Positions 28,921 to 37,427 of a DNA stretch of 64,000 nucleotides are shown here, piece by piece. The notes under the pieces were generated by a model. It made no database searches, was not told the DNA's origin, and saw nothing but the letters and a program-made list of their open reading frames with translations. The stretch spans positions 15,570 to 79,569 of the forward strand of contig NZ_CP084632.1 of the NCBI RefSeq assembly GCF_022878925.1, in the 5' to 3' direction. The translations under genes were made by a program, and so were the position numbers. Origin of the DNA: Caballeronia sp. TF1N1. GTDB taxonomy: Bacteria > Pseudomonadota > Gammaproteobacteria > Burkholderiales > Burkholderiaceae. Numbering within the stretch: position 1 is the first letter of the stretch; each line of letters opens with the position of its first letter.

Positions 28921-29240
28921 CACGCCCCCTGTGTCACGGTCTGCAACACTTCGAACGGCACCGTGTTCGACACGAGCACCTTGCCGTCAGGCTTGACTGC
29001 TCGCACGTCGATCAGATGCAATCCGTCGTGCCATTTCTTCGTATCCGCCCCCACGGCGCGGATCCTCACCAGTGCGGTGGCGAGGTCCACAATCGTGATT
29101 TCCATGTGCTGCTCGAACTCGAAATAGACTGCCGAGCGGCAGTCCGCCGAGAGAGTCACACCTGCAAGCGGATACGGCACCTTGTCGTTCGTGAGCTGGC
29201 CCACGAAGTCGAAGTCCGCACCTTGCTTGATCCGGATCAT
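28920..29240 (-). CDS. Small tail-associated structural protein
   Basis: A 106-residue protein, MIRIKQGADFDFVGQLTN, beta-rich throughout, with YPLAGVTLSADCRS and DGLHLIDVRAVKPDG. Starts and stops overlap both neighbours by one base. The pattern of a short strand-rich protein coupled to a fibre gene suggests a baseplate-like or fibre-base component. Confidence 0.6.
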   Translation of the reverse strand: MIRIKQGADFDFVGQLTNDKVPYPLAGVTLSADCRSAVYFEFEQHMEITIVDLATALVRIRAVGADTKKWHDGLHLIDVRAVKPDGKVLVSNTVPFEVLQTVTQGA

Positions 29241-30802
29241 CAGAAGCTCCGCTGGTCAACAAGGAGCCAGGAGAAGCCATCTCCACCCGCACGAGACCAG
29301 ATGAACTCGGCCACGCCCCGTGCTCCACCCGGCAAGGTAGCGAGCAACTGGCCGTCCGAAGTCGTGACAGACAGTGCCCCCACGATTGCAGACTTGACGA
29401 TGCGAAAGCCCCGGCCACGGAACAGATTGGTCGTGTCCTGCGGACCACTCTGCGGGAGCTTGGCCGTGCGTCCGGTGGATGCCGCCCACACCTGGTTGTA
29501 TTCCGAGTCGTAGGCAAGCGTCACGTCGGCGTCGTCATTGAGCGCAACACGGCTCGTGTCGGCCCAGTCTTCGACGATGGTGATGTCGGCCGACGGGCTG
29601 GCCAGAATGTCGGTCAGCCGCACGTTGCCGGCGAACGGCATGTTCACCTGCTTGAAGCGGATTGGGTGCGGGCCGATGGCAAGCGACGCATTGATCGTCC
29701 CGTCCAGCCCACCATGCACCTGGTTGCCGATGCCGGTGATTGAGAACAGGCGCACGTAGATGTTGCTCTTCGGGCCTTCCGAGTGGAACACGTAGAGATC
29801 CACACCGGCCGGGCACGAGATCGACTCCGTGTAGATGAAGTCGGCCATGAGCACCGAGTTCTGCATCTCGAAGAGCGTCTTGCCAGTGGTGTAATGCGCG
29901 CCTTCCAGAGCGAAGTGACCGATCACGTGCGTGCCGCCGCTCGTGTCCTTGATCATCGTGGCACCGCTGAATGCGGCATTGACCTCGATGGAGTCGTACT
30001 GAGCCGCCATCGCCTGGTGTTCGAACAGGCATTCGACCGCGGATTCGCAGGTAATGTACATGCGCTCGAAGCGGCAGTTCGGCTCACCCGCCGTGCCCGT
30101 CACCCGATTCACGCCACCGGCGAAGTCGCCCAGCCAGAAGTCCCGATAGCAGTTGCCCCACCACAGCATTTCCGGGCAGTCGAAGAAGAAGTAGAAGTTC
30201 GAGCCGGTGATCTCCTCGAACGTGGACATGTAGAAGGAGTCTCCGCCGTCAGCGTAGAAAACGGCTGCGTCAGTGTTCCCCTTTTGCATGTCCGCGTAAG
30301 TGAAGTTCATCCGAGTCCAGCGGATCGTATGGATGTACTTGCCGATGAACTTGAAGCACCGCGTGTTCGCCTTCGTCTGCTTGATGATCGTGTTGAGCTG
30401 CGACTGACCGGTGACCGTGAGACCCGTGAGCGCTTCGACATCGGCCGAACCGATGGGGATCTCGTCGTCAATCAGGTAGGTGCCGTCCGGAAAGTACAGC
30501 CCGTGCTTGTTGGTGACCGCCGAGACGAACGCCGCCTTCAGTGCCACGGTGTCGATGGCCGTGCCATCGCCCTTGACGCCGAAGTATTTGACGTTCGTGC
30601 CCATCACCGTGAACGACGTGTCGGTCACCGGTGTGGTTGGATTGGTCGGGTACGCGCCCGACAGCAGCAGATCGAGCAACTTCCGGATCGTCGGCAGCGC
30701 CTGCTGGACCTCCAGAATGTTCCCGTAGTTTTCGCCGAGGGTGCGGTCGATCAGCGAATTGACCTCTGCTTCCCTCTGGCTCAGTGAATTGCGCATTCCC
30801 AT
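29240..30802 (-). CDS. Tailspike with pectate-lyase-like beta-helix
   Basis: A 520-residue protein from ATG 30802, which overlaps the upstream stop. A helical head-binding region (1-60) is followed by VKYFGVKGDGTAIDTVALK and a run to GLYFPDGTYLIDDEIPIG. This is the standard opening of the pectate lyase 3 superfamily beta-helix, which continues to about residue 400. The last 100 residues form a separate domain. In phages this fold binds or cleaves surface polysaccharide. It lies beside the head-tail adaptor gene, so it is probably the spike nearest the tail tube. Confidence 0.85.
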   Translation of the reverse strand: MGMRNSLSQREAEVNSLIDRTLGENYGNILEVQQALPTIRKLLDLLLSGAYPTNPTTPVTDTSFTVMGTNVKYFGVKGDGTAIDTVALKAAFVSAVTNKHGLYFPDGTYLIDDEIPIGSADVEALTGLTVTGQSQLNTIIKQTKANTRCFKFIGKYIHTIRWTRMNFTYADMQKGNTDAAVFYADGGDSFYMSTFEEITGSNFYFFFDCPEMLWWGNCYRDFWLGDFAGGVNRVTGTAGEPNCRFERMYITCESAVECLFEHQAMAAQYDSIEVNAAFSGATMIKDTSGGTHVIGHFALEGAHYTTGKTLFEMQNSVLMADFIYTESISCPAGVDLYVFHSEGPKSNIYVRLFSITGIGNQVHGGLDGTINASLAIGPHPIRFKQVNMPFAGNVRLTDILASPSADITIVEDWADTSRVALNDDADVTLAYDSEYNQVWAASTGRTAKLPQSGPQDTTNLFRGRGFRIVKSAIVGALSVTTSDGQLLATLPGGARGVAEFIWSRAGGDGFSWLLVDQRSF

Positions 30803-31509
30803 TACGCCCACCCGTTGAGTGCGAATCGGTTGTTGGTCTGGCTGGTGGTGTTGCCCACCAGGTCGTAAGTGATGACTTCGGCGCACGCCCCCTCGAACTG
30901 GGCGAGATGATCAGCGGCCGCCGCCATGGATTCCTGCGTTTTGACCTGGCCAAAGCACCGGTAGGCGATCCAGTTCCGAAGCGCTGCGTGCAGCACATCG
31001 GGCAGCTCAATCTCCTGGTCCAGTGCCTCGTTGAGCACGAGTGGTGCAGGCTTGGCCTGATAGGTAACGGCAAGCGGCGCCCCGCCCACCGGATTGGGCA
31101 CCTGCAACACGTTCGCTTGCGGCGTGAAAAGCGAGAACGGGTTCGCGTCGTCGTTGAGCTTCAGCTCGCACCCGCTCACGTCGTACACCTTCAGGATGCG
31201 GATCACGTCATCCTTGAAGGGTTCGGCCGGCAGATCCTTGATGTAGTAATAGTCCTGATCGCCCGTGGCCATCTGGCTTTCGGCGAACTTCAGGATCAGG
31301 TGATAGTTGGTGATCCACTCCACCTGTTCGATCAGCAGCTCGCTCTCTTTCAGGACAAAGCGCCCGTAGAGCTTCAGCATCCCGTCATTGGCGAAGCGGA
31401 TCAAACGCTCCTTGCCGGCATCGGTGATGTAGCCATTCCCATCCTGAGCCAGGGAGAGAGTGGACAACTCGCCGAAGGACAAGTCTTGAAACAGTTGGTT
31501 GATATTCAA
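30802..31509 (-). CDS. Head-tail adaptor / tail connector (N4 gp67-like)
   Basis: A product of about 235 residues. I prefer TTG 31509 because GAGG lies six to ten bases upstream; a GTG at 31521 overlapping the terminase stop is possible. Wording such as LFQDLSFGELSTLSLAQDGNGYITDAGKERLIRF marks the adaptor family of podophages. It is a largely helical protein with a beta strand region and ends LNGWA. In relatives it forms the ring between portal and tail tube. It is coupled to terminase upstream and spike downstream. Confidence 0.72.
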   Translation of the reverse strand: MNINQLFQDLSFGELSTLSLAQDGNGYITDAGKERLIRFANDGMLKLYGRFVLKESELLIEQVEWITNYHLILKFAESQMATGDQDYYYIKDLPAEPFKDDVIRILKVYDVSGCELKLNDDANPFSLFTPQANVLQVPNPVGGAPLAVTYQAKPAPLVLNEALDQEIELPDVLHAALRNWIAYRCFGQVKTQESMAAAADHLAQFEGACAEVITYDLVGNTTSQTNNRFALNGWA

Positions 31510-31517
31510 TTGGCACC

Positions 31518-33116
31518 TCACACGATGTACGAAGACAGCCCACTGGGTTCCGAGTGGAGTTCCTCGTCCTCGTAGATGCTCACTTCGTCAGGGGTGGCCG
31601 GCGCGGAATCGGAAGGCAGCCAAGGTTTAAGGAACGCCAGTTGACTGACGGTATCGACGAAGTCGTCCTTACCCTTGATACCCGACATGGTCACCAGTTT
31701 GATCTGGCCCATCGCCCGTCCCATGATGACGGAGTGCTTCATCTCTTCCGGGAAGAACATCTTCCCAGCCTTGAACCAAGGAACAACCAGATTGAAGCGG
31801 GAGAGCTTGTCGGTGATTGGGCGTATGCCAGGGTTGCCGCTCTTCTCACTGCTTGCGAAAGAGAACCAGATTTGCCTGCGAACCTGTTCCTTTTCGAGCC
31901 AGGAGATGAAGCCACCCTGCTGTCCCGTGATCTCGATGCCTACCTGCTGTGGTTTGTACTGCTGGACAAATTTGAAGAGTTGATCGACGGTTTTATCCAT
32001 CTTCTGGCGTTCCATCATGCCATCAACCCAGAACCAGTCGCCGTTGCTATTGTAGGCCCACACACTGATCACGGAGAAGTCGGCCGTCTGTTTTTCAGAC
32101 GTGGCGAAGTCGGTCGTGATGTAGAAGTTGAAAGTGTGTTTGTTCTGCAACAGAAGCTGCCGCGAGTACCAGCGAATCTCGTTGTCCATCACGAGCCGCT
32201 CTTCGTCCGAGGAGATGCGCAGCATCAGCTCTTGCATGAACGCGGCGACGTGCCCGGTGCCTACGGCAAGATCGTATTGCTCCTTCACGTACTTGAAGGT
32301 GAAGCGATCAGGCCAGGCGCCGACGAACTCTTCCTCGGTGCAGGGGAATTTCTCGCACACCGGCCACACGTTCACATCCCACTGGCCCGACTCGACCGCC
32401 TCGATCAGAATGTCGTCCTTGTTGAAGGGCGTGCCGTTGAAGATCACCTTGCGTTGCGTCGGATCGAGCGCGTGGTTCACGCCCTTGTAGACCGTGTCCT
32501 TGATCGCGATCATCGCGGCCTTGGACTTCGAGTCGTCATCCGAGACGAGGTCATCGAGCACGCACAGCTTCGGCCGCTTGCCGAAGATCTTCGTCCCCCG
32601 GATGCCGGTCTTGGCGCCGAACATCTTCACACCCAGGCGGTTGCCGCCCCTGCCCTCGAACTCCAGGTAGTTGTCGGTGAAGGTGGCTTTCGGGATCCAG
32701 TGCTGCAAGAACTCCGAGTTGTTGTAGCGGAACTCGATGTTTTTGCGGGCAGACTTCACGCCGTTGTCCATCGAGTCCGATACGTAGATCATCGACTCGA
32801 CTTTGCCGAACCCTTCGAGATATCCGAAGACGGCGAGAAACAGCACGAAGTATTCGAAGAACAGCGTGGTTTTCGCCGCTCCGCGAAAGCAAAGGTTTGC
32901 GATGTAGTCCGACCAGGATTCAACTACCTTGTCCAGCATCTTCAAGTGGACGGGCGGAGTTCTATGAGATTCACCCTGCCCGCCATTGACGAGCTTGATG
33001 AAGTTCATAAAAGTCAGCGCGAACTCACTGGGTGTGTAGCTGTGACTGTTTAGTTCGGAGTAGTTGACCTGATCGAGCCAAGCATCTAGCTCTTGTTTGA
33101 TCAGGGTCTTCTTCAT
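31518..33116 (-). CDS. Terminase large subunit (N4 gp68-like)
   Basis: A 532-residue motor protein. The ATPase domain has an atypical Walker A, CFRGAAKTT, at about residue 77, and Walker B LCVLDDLVSDDDS near residue 187. The nuclease domain has ITTDFATSEKQTADFS at about residue 330 and a later acidic site with KGKDDFVDTVSQLAF. It packages DNA into the procapsid through the portal. Length and order (gp69-like gene upstream, adaptor downstream) match N4-like phages. Packaging in that group makes short direct terminal repeats. Confidence 0.93.
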   Translation of the reverse strand: MKKTLIKQELDAWLDQVNYSELNSHSYTPSEFALTFMNFIKLVNGGQGESHRTPPVHLKMLDKVVESWSDYIANLCFRGAAKTTLFFEYFVLFLAVFGYLEGFGKVESMIYVSDSMDNGVKSARKNIEFRYNNSEFLQHWIPKATFTDNYLEFEGRGGNRLGVKMFGAKTGIRGTKIFGKRPKLCVLDDLVSDDDSKSKAAMIAIKDTVYKGVNHALDPTQRKVIFNGTPFNKDDILIEAVESGQWDVNVWPVCEKFPCTEEEFVGAWPDRFTFKYVKEQYDLAVGTGHVAAFMQELMLRISSDEERLVMDNEIRWYSRQLLLQNKHTFNFYITTDFATSEKQTADFSVISVWAYNSNGDWFWVDGMMERQKMDKTVDQLFKFVQQYKPQQVGIEITGQQGGFISWLEKEQVRRQIWFSFASSEKSGNPGIRPITDKLSRFNLVVPWFKAGKMFFPEEMKHSVIMGRAMGQIKLVTMSGIKGKDDFVDTVSQLAFLKPWLPSDSAPATPDEVSIYEDEELHSEPSGLSSYIV

Positions 33117-33811
33117 GGAATGTCTTTGGCCTCCACGTCTTCAATGTCGATGAGTTTCTGTGCTGCGATGTCCTTCGCCGTCGCTCCTTGTGCAATGAGT
33201 TCACGTTGTTGCGCGGCAACCTTGCCCAACATGTCCTTGAGTTCGGTCATTCCCGAAGTTTCTTTGGTATCAAGCGGGAGAACACCCTTCACTTCCTTGG
33301 GTTTAGCCAAGTGAGTGAGGATTGAGTTGGCTGCATCCGAACGAACCTTCTCGCTCTGCGCACTTCTCATGAGCGTGACCTGGGTCATCACCGCTTCATT
33401 GAAAGCCTGTTGGTGCAGAACCCAAGCCGGAACCATGCTCTGTTCCATGATCAGGTTGACCAACTTGCCCTTGTTGTAGGCCGAGCTGTAGGCCGAGATC
33501 GTTTTTTCGTCGGCGCCTTTGGCGAGCAGCGCCTGCATGCGCGCGGGGAACGTCTTGAAGTAGGCGTCCTTGATGGAGTCGCCCATCATCCGGTAGCTCA
33601 CATAGCTCACGGCGTGGGTGTAGTCCTCCAGCTTGAACTTGCCTTCCTTCAGCACGGAGCTGAACGAGATGAAGTTCTCGCGGATGTGCTCGGCCACCAG
33701 CGGATCTACGGCAATGTTGTTGATCAGATCGACGACTTGCTGCGTGACGGCACTCTTTAGCGAGGCGGGCATCGCCCGCTCGACCAAGTCTTTGGTGAGG
33801 GGTTGGTTCAT
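33113..33811 (-). CDS. Putative small terminase subunit (N4 gp69-like)
   Basis: A 232-residue, mainly helical protein directly upstream of the large terminase, with a four-base overlap. It starts MNQPLTKDLVERAMPASLKSAV and ends IEDVEAKDIP. The central LVNLIMEQSMVPAWVLHQQAFNEAVM helix and C-terminal charged region suit an oligomeric DNA-recognition subunit. The role is inferred from position and helical nature; no clear HTH is visible. Confidence 0.68.
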   Translation of the reverse strand: MNQPLTKDLVERAMPASLKSAVTQQVVDLINNIAVDPLVAEHIRENFISFSSVLKEGKFKLEDYTHAVSYVSYRMMGDSIKDAYFKTFPARMQALLAKGADEKTISAYSSAYNKGKLVNLIMEQSMVPAWVLHQQAFNEAVMTQVTLMRSAQSEKVRSDAANSILTHLAKPKEVKGVLPLDTKETSGMTELKDMLGKVAAQQRELIAQGATAKDIAAQKLIDIEDVEAKDIP

Positions 33812-33824
33812 AGCGTCTATAAAG

Positions 33825-33844
33825 AAGGGGAGTTTCCTCCCCTT
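33825..33844 (-). terminator. Short hairpin between Gp49-like and terminase genes
   Basis: On the minus strand AAGGGGAG, loop GAAA, CTCCCCTT is followed by CTTT. An eight-base perfect stem with a stable tetraloop and short T run. It could partly uncouple the first late gene from packaging genes. Confidence 0.65.
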
Positions 33845-33863
33845 GGTTCCTTGGTTTCTGGGT

Positions 33864-34637
33864 TTAAGCGGCGCGGCGGATGCGCTTCTTCAGGAGCCAC
33901 ACGTACTCTTCCATGCAGTTCTTCTGGGCGATCAGGTCGCGCTGGTCAGCGCTAGGCAACTGGCTGAACTTTTCGGTGGCCACGAACGCGGTGAGCTTGA
34001 GGAGCTTGTTCTCCTCGAATTGCACCTCGGCGTTGAGCCGTTCGAGCCAGGTGGAAGGACGTGGCTCCAGCCCCACCGAGTAGCTGCGCTCGAACACGTC
34101 TTTCGGCGACCAGGAGATGTAGCCGGGAAACCCGGTCACGTTCGGCCCGCCGCCGTCGGTGTACTCGACGAGATATCCGGCGTCATCGCCGCTCTCCCCT
34201 GCCGGCAGATCCCAGCCGCGCAGTGCGTTGTAGTCGCCTCGCGTCATCGGCACGCCGTGGACGACCTTGGTGCCGACGTAGGTTCGCAGCCCGTCGTACT
34301 CGGTGATCTTCCCCTCGGCCGCGCCGACCGAGTCGATCTTGGCCAGGCGCCAGGCGAGCACGGTGCCCAGCACGCCCCACACTTTGTCCTCGGCCTGCGC
34401 GAACGCATGGTTCTCGCCGTAGAGCTTGCTGAAGTTTTCCTTCGAGACGCAGGCCGAGTCGCCCTCGACCGAGAAGCGGCCGCCGAACAATTCGATCTGG
34501 CAGATCGTCGTGCGGCCATTCGGCAGAACAGTGAAGGTCACCTTGCTCTCCCGGATGGCGCGCTCGACATCAGCCTTGCTGATCCGAGGTGCCTTGGCCG
34601 CCTTGGCCATCATCTCTTCCGTGATCCCCGATTCCAT
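33864..34637 (-). CDS. Gp49-family phage protein, first late gene
   Basis: A 257-residue protein. TTICQIELFGGRFSVEGDSACVS followed by a DKVWGVLGTVLAWRL helix is the signature of the Phage_gp49_66 family (about residues 40-105). A second block, TRGDYNALRGWDLPAGE to GYISWSPKDVFERSY (about 135-190), is often found fused in phage genomes. Function of both is unknown. The start at 34637 is preceded by the repeat CCAAGGAACCAAGGAA, which supplies the ribosome site. It heads the leftward late operon, below the 17-base promoter-like element at 34704-34720. Confidence 0.78.
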   Translation of the reverse strand: MESGITEEMMAKAAKAPRISKADVERAIRESKVTFTVLPNGRTTICQIELFGGRFSVEGDSACVSKENFSKLYGENHAFAQAEDKVWGVLGTVLAWRLAKIDSVGAAEGKITEYDGLRTYVGTKVVHGVPMTRGDYNALRGWDLPAGESGDDAGYLVEYTDGGGPNVTGFPGYISWSPKDVFERSYSVGLEPRPSTWLERLNAEVQFEENKLLKLTAFVATEKFSQLPSADQRDLIAQKNCMEEYVWLLKKRIRRAA

Positions 34638-34703
34638 TTCCTTGGTTCCTTGGTTCGTTTACGGTATAGTCCGCTCATGGACTAAACAAAGTCTAAAGTC
34701 TAT

Positions 34704-34720
34704 TCAAAGATATGTCTAAT
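34704..34720 (-). promoter_or_regulatory. 17-base promoter-like element ahead of the late operon
   Basis: Read on the minus strand this is ATTAGACATATCTTTGA, identical over all 17 bases to the element at 37545-37561 on the plus strand. It is about 70 bases upstream of the first late gene and faces it. Two more close copies precede middle units. Proposed as a site for the phage RNAP1/RNAP2 enzyme or another phage-specific factor. Confidence 0.65.
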
Positions 34721-35177
34721 TTTTCCGACTCTATTCCTTATGGAATGGGAGGGGGATCCCTATGTCTGCTCCCGCAGAGGGGGAAGTTGGCTTGTCATTA
34801 TGGTAATAATGTCTAATGCTCTGACACATTTCGTTAAATATCGGTCGTAAGACGTTGTATTTCTTACCCTTGAATGTTAACGTTCTTCCATGCCGTGGGT
34901 TCTACCCTTCTTTCCTGCGGCAATACGCCGGAACTGCTGGTTAGCTTTGTTCTGATACCCGAGCGGGAGTGGGGACCAATAACCACCGCAATCGTCGCCG
35001 ACGAACTCCTCTTCAGCGTTGGTCATGCGCTGTTGCCAGTCGGTGAGACGACACGAAGCCTGAATCGGTTAACAGTCAGGAGATAAAGGACAGCACAGGT
35101 TGCTGTCCTTTGTCTTTGGTCGTCCGTATTCCCCGTATTCCCATATACTTCAAAGATGGCAAGCGTGGAGTTACGGT
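34721..35177. other. Divergent intergenic region, no supported gene
   Basis: About 460 bases between late and early blocks. It contains the imperfect hairpin TCTGC-TCCC-GCAGA (34762-34775), AT-rich stretches and possible short frames that lack ribosome sites and look like chance. No tRNA or gene is supported. Its position makes it a candidate for a packaging or terminal-repeat region. Confidence 0.5.
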
Positions 35178-35957
35178 ATGGCAGATAAGCCCCAATCCCA
35201 ATGTATTTATTGTGGTTCGTGGAAGGACAAGCTTTCCAGAGAGCATGTCATTGCTGACGGCTTGAAGGGAACGATTGTTCTTCCAAATGCAAGCTGTGAG
35301 GTGTGCCGAGATGTAACGAGCGCCATCGAACTTCATTGTCTTAGAAAGATGTTCGTGGTATTTCGGAACACAACTGGCTTGTATTCAAAGAAACACAAAA
35401 AGCGACGTGGATCTTCGTCGGATTTCACCATCACCATCGAAGAGAACGGCGTCGAAACAGTCACCGAAGTACCTATAAACGAAGCACCCGCTGCATTCCT
35501 GGAGCTTCATCTACCGGTGCCCGGTCTTATCAATGGTGCGGCCCCCACTACCGAGACGCAAGTAGGATTCGGCGTGCGTGCGCTACATACCGATTACCAA
35601 GAACGAGTTATGAAGCTCGGTGATGCGGGGTTGGCTTTTACTCACTTTGAGCTGCGCCCTCGGGCGTTTCTTTCAATGCTGGGCAAAATTGCTTATAGCT
35701 TTGCGATAAAGCAACTTGGCCGTGATTCGTTTACGCCTCTAGTCCAGCCCTTATGTCTCAACACCGAGACGAGGCCTAATACGTATGTCGGGGGAGATTG
35801 GAAACCGCCAATAGAAACGCCGGATCGTCCACATGATTTACGGTTCTATGAACACGATGAGTATGTCGTTGTGCGGGTCCAGCTTTTTTCCGAGTACACA
35901 TCTCACGCTTACGTAGTCGTCGTCGGGACAAAGCTAGAAGCAAGTAATGCGGTGTAG
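35178..35957 (+). CDS. HNH-type putative nuclease
   Basis: A 259-residue protein. ATG 35178 follows GGAG by seven bases; an upstream in-frame start has no ribosome site. The N-terminus has CIYCGSWKDKLSREHVIADG and then NASCEVC, a CxxC...EH...CxxC arrangement of an HNH zinc-bound nuclease. The remaining 200 residues are an unrecognised domain. Stand-alone HNH proteins with such long C-terminal regions occur in mobile elements and defence islands. It sits alone in the switch region, so it is an accessory gene. Confidence 0.7.
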   Translation: MADKPQSQCIYCGSWKDKLSREHVIADGLKGTIVLPNASCEVCRDVTSAIELHCLRKMFVVFRNTTGLYSKKHKKRRGSSSDFTITIEENGVETVTEVPINEAPAAFLELHLPVPGLINGAAPTTETQVGFGVRALHTDYQERVMKLGDAGLAFTHFELRPRAFLSMLGKIAYSFAIKQLGRDSFTPLVQPLCLNTETRPNTYVGGDWKPPIETPDRPHDLRFYEHDEYVVVRVQLFSEYTSHAYVVVVGTKLEASNAV

Positions 35958-36046
35958 CACACGCCCGCCGAGCCGAATGATTGTTGTCTTTCGCCTTTTC
36001 AGCTACCGTACACCCACTTCATATCCCCTGCCGAACAGGCAGTTGA

Positions 36047-36088
36047 AGGCTCGCCACTCCTCGCCGGGTGTGCGGGCCTTTCTTTTTC
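36047..36088 (+). terminator. Possible terminator after the HNH gene
   Basis: GGCTCGCCACTC can pair imperfectly with GGGTGTGCGGGCC and is followed by TTTCTTTTT. Pairing is interrupted, so the call is modest. Confidence 0.4.
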
Positions 36089-36096
36089 CGGGATAG

Positions 36097-36345
36097 CTAC
36101 ACGGCGCTAAACGCCTCACCCAGTCCAGGAAAGAACACATCACAGCGCTGATATCCGTTGGCATCGCGCATCGGACAGTTAGTCAGCTCATTTTTCAGAT
36201 CGGTCATGGCGAACTCGGGCCCATATTGCTGGACGAGCCTGGCCGTCGAGTATCTGCCCTTCCGGTCGCATCGTGAACACGCCACGTTCAACTGGGCCAG
36301 TCTGTCGGCTACTTGCTGCAATGAAACGGATCCGTTTCTTACCAT
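36097..36345 (-). CDS. Small protein with a paired-cysteine motif
   Basis: An 82-residue protein. ACSRCDRKGRYSTARLVQQYG has a CxxC that, with the later Cys residues in TNCPMRD and RCDVFFPG, could bind zinc. The wording is like small conserved proteins common in proteobacterial mobile elements. The start at 36345 lacks a clear ribosome site, so the true start may be internal. Lies in the accessory switch region in opposite orientation to the early genes. Confidence 0.6.
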   Translation of the reverse strand: MVRNGSVSLQQVADRLAQLNVACSRCDRKGRYSTARLVQQYGPEFAMTDLKNELTNCPMRDANGYQRCDVFFPGLGEAFSAV

Positions 36346-36408
36346 GGTCGGTACGCGGGCAGATTGTTAGTTGCTCTTCTGGCTCAGGGTCGAACTCGCC
36401 TGCACGCG

Positions 36409-36425
36409 AGCTGCCCTCGGGGCAG
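36409..36425. repeat. Seven-base-stem hairpin with TCG loop
   Basis: GCTGCCC-TCG-GGGCAGC is a perfect inverted repeat in the 120-base gap between two minus-strand genes. It may act as a terminator for the 36467-36760 gene. It has the same stem-3-base-loop shape as the early hairpins but a different loop. Confidence 0.5.
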
Positions 36426-36466
36426 CGAGCGGGATGCCAACTTATCAGACCTAGTGGTTTTTTCGT

Positions 36467-36760
36467 TCAGATTCCCGATTCAACCGGGGGTGCGTCGAGC
36501 TTCCAGCGCTCAAGCTCTTCCCGTCGGGAAAACACCGGATGCTTGAGCCAGGAGGAAAACTGTTCCGCCCATTCTTCCCACATGAAGTCGTTAAGGCTGA
36601 ATCCCTCGTCCAGGCACCTCCCCTCGTCGTCCAGAAAGACAAATTTCACCTGGCCTTGATCCCAGTAAGCGACGGCGAAATCGCTCAGATCAGCCGTGGT
36701 GAACCGTGGTTGGTCTCGTAAAAGCATGGCTAGATTGGCCACAAAGTCGGCTTCTGTCAT
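36467..36760 (-). CDS. Hypothetical acidic protein
   Basis: A 97-residue protein from ATG 36760, preceded by a good GGGAGAGA ribosome site. It starts MTEADFVANLAMLLRDQPRF and is acidic and Trp-rich (NDFMWEEWAEQFSSWLKH). No family is recognised. It belongs to the accessory genes between late and early blocks. Confidence 0.6.
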   Translation of the reverse strand: MTEADFVANLAMLLRDQPRFTTADLSDFAVAYWDQGQVKFVFLDDEGRCLDEGFSLNDFMWEEWAEQFSSWLKHPVFSRREELERWKLDAPPVESGI

Positions 36761-36895
36761 GGTTCTCTCCCTGTTTGTTCAGGCTCTACAGCAATAAACC
36801 CGCCCATATAGGGAAATTTCTGGCCAATTTTTTGGACTTCCCGATAGCCGCGGCTGCCTATTTTTTAGACAGAGGGTTCCAGAAATCCTCATAGC

Positions 36896-36940
36896 TAGGT
36901 GTCATTGCAGGGTATAGGGGGCGCCAGCCCCCGACACCTA
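36896..36940. repeat. Nested inverted repeat (two-tier cruciform)
   Basis: The outer arms TAGGTGTC and GACACCTA enclose an inner perfect stem GGGGGC-GCCA-GCCCCC. The 45-base element lies just ahead of the first early promoter hairpin. It could be a bidirectional transcription barrier or part of the packaging/terminal region. Confidence 0.6.
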
Positions 36941-37005
36941 ACACTCCCCCCCGGTACTAATTAAGGTGGCAGCAATGCTACCCACCCTTGTTAACACCAA
37001 CACAT

Positions 37006-37022
37006 CATGCGCTCCGCGCATG
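37006..37022 (+). promoter_or_regulatory. Candidate vRNAP early promoter hairpin 1
   Basis: CATGCGC-TCC-GCGCATG is a seven-base perfect stem with a three-base loop. The N4 virion polymerase recognises hairpins of 5-7 bp with a GGA loop on the template strand, so TCC on the coding strand; the core GC-TCC-GC is the same as I recall from N4 P2. It lies 41 bases upstream of the first early gene. Confidence 0.8.
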
Positions 37023-37062
37023 TGAGGACAATGTCGTCCTTCTACTCTACTGGAGATGTGTC

Positions 37063-37416
37063 ATGGCTAACCTTCGTGTAACGGTCGGTGCAGTGTTCGG
37101 TGCAGTTGTCAGCTCGGCTGACGCTATCACTGGTGCACTGGGTGCAGTCAACGCTGGCGTTGGCATGCTCAATCGTAGCGTCAATGACGCTGCGGACAAT
37201 CAAGCTGTGCGTTCTAACTACGACAAGAAGGTGTTCGCTGCTACTGTCCGTCAGGAAAAGGCACGTGAACTCACGACAAGTCGTGTGGAAATCAAGAAGT
37301 TCATGGCTCAGTCGCAAGATCATAGTGATCTGTTTGCACTGGCCTTCGATGAACTGGGTGATGAAGGTGATGTCACCTTCGCTCAAACCCAGCAGAAGCT
37401 CAAGGCTGTCGCCTAA
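37063..37416 (+). CDS. First early protein, function unknown
   Basis: A 117-residue protein; ATG 37063 follows GGAG by eight bases. The N-terminal 45 residues are Ala/Gly/Val-rich (VGAVFGAVVSSADAITGALG), and the rest is a charged helix with a KARELTTSRVEIKKFM segment. The gene lies directly behind an early promoter hairpin and is therefore probably made at once after infection. It may act in host takeover or in protecting the genome. No family recognised. Confidence 0.68.
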   Translation: MANLRVTVGAVFGAVVSSADAITGALGAVNAGVGMLNRSVNDAADNQAVRSNYDKKVFAATVRQEKARELTTSRVEIKKFMAQSQDHSDLFALAFDELGDEGDVTFAQTQQKLKAVA

Positions 37417-37427
37417 ACGTAGTCTAG

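Noticed and set aside
31554..33053. Long plus-strand frame opposite the large terminase
   Set aside because: The terminase motifs are on the minus strand; this frame has no ribosome site or domain.
34762..34775. TCTGC-TCCC-GCAGA hairpin as a fifth vRNAP promoter
   Set aside because: The loop has four bases, and no gene follows within 400 bases. Kept only as a weak element.
34980..35060. Possible tRNA in switch region
   Set aside because: No cloverleaf could be drawn and no TTCRANNC arm with matching acceptor ends is present.
34874..35086. 70-codon plus frame in the switch region
   Set aside because: No ribosome site, no domain, and it lies in a likely regulatory or terminal region.
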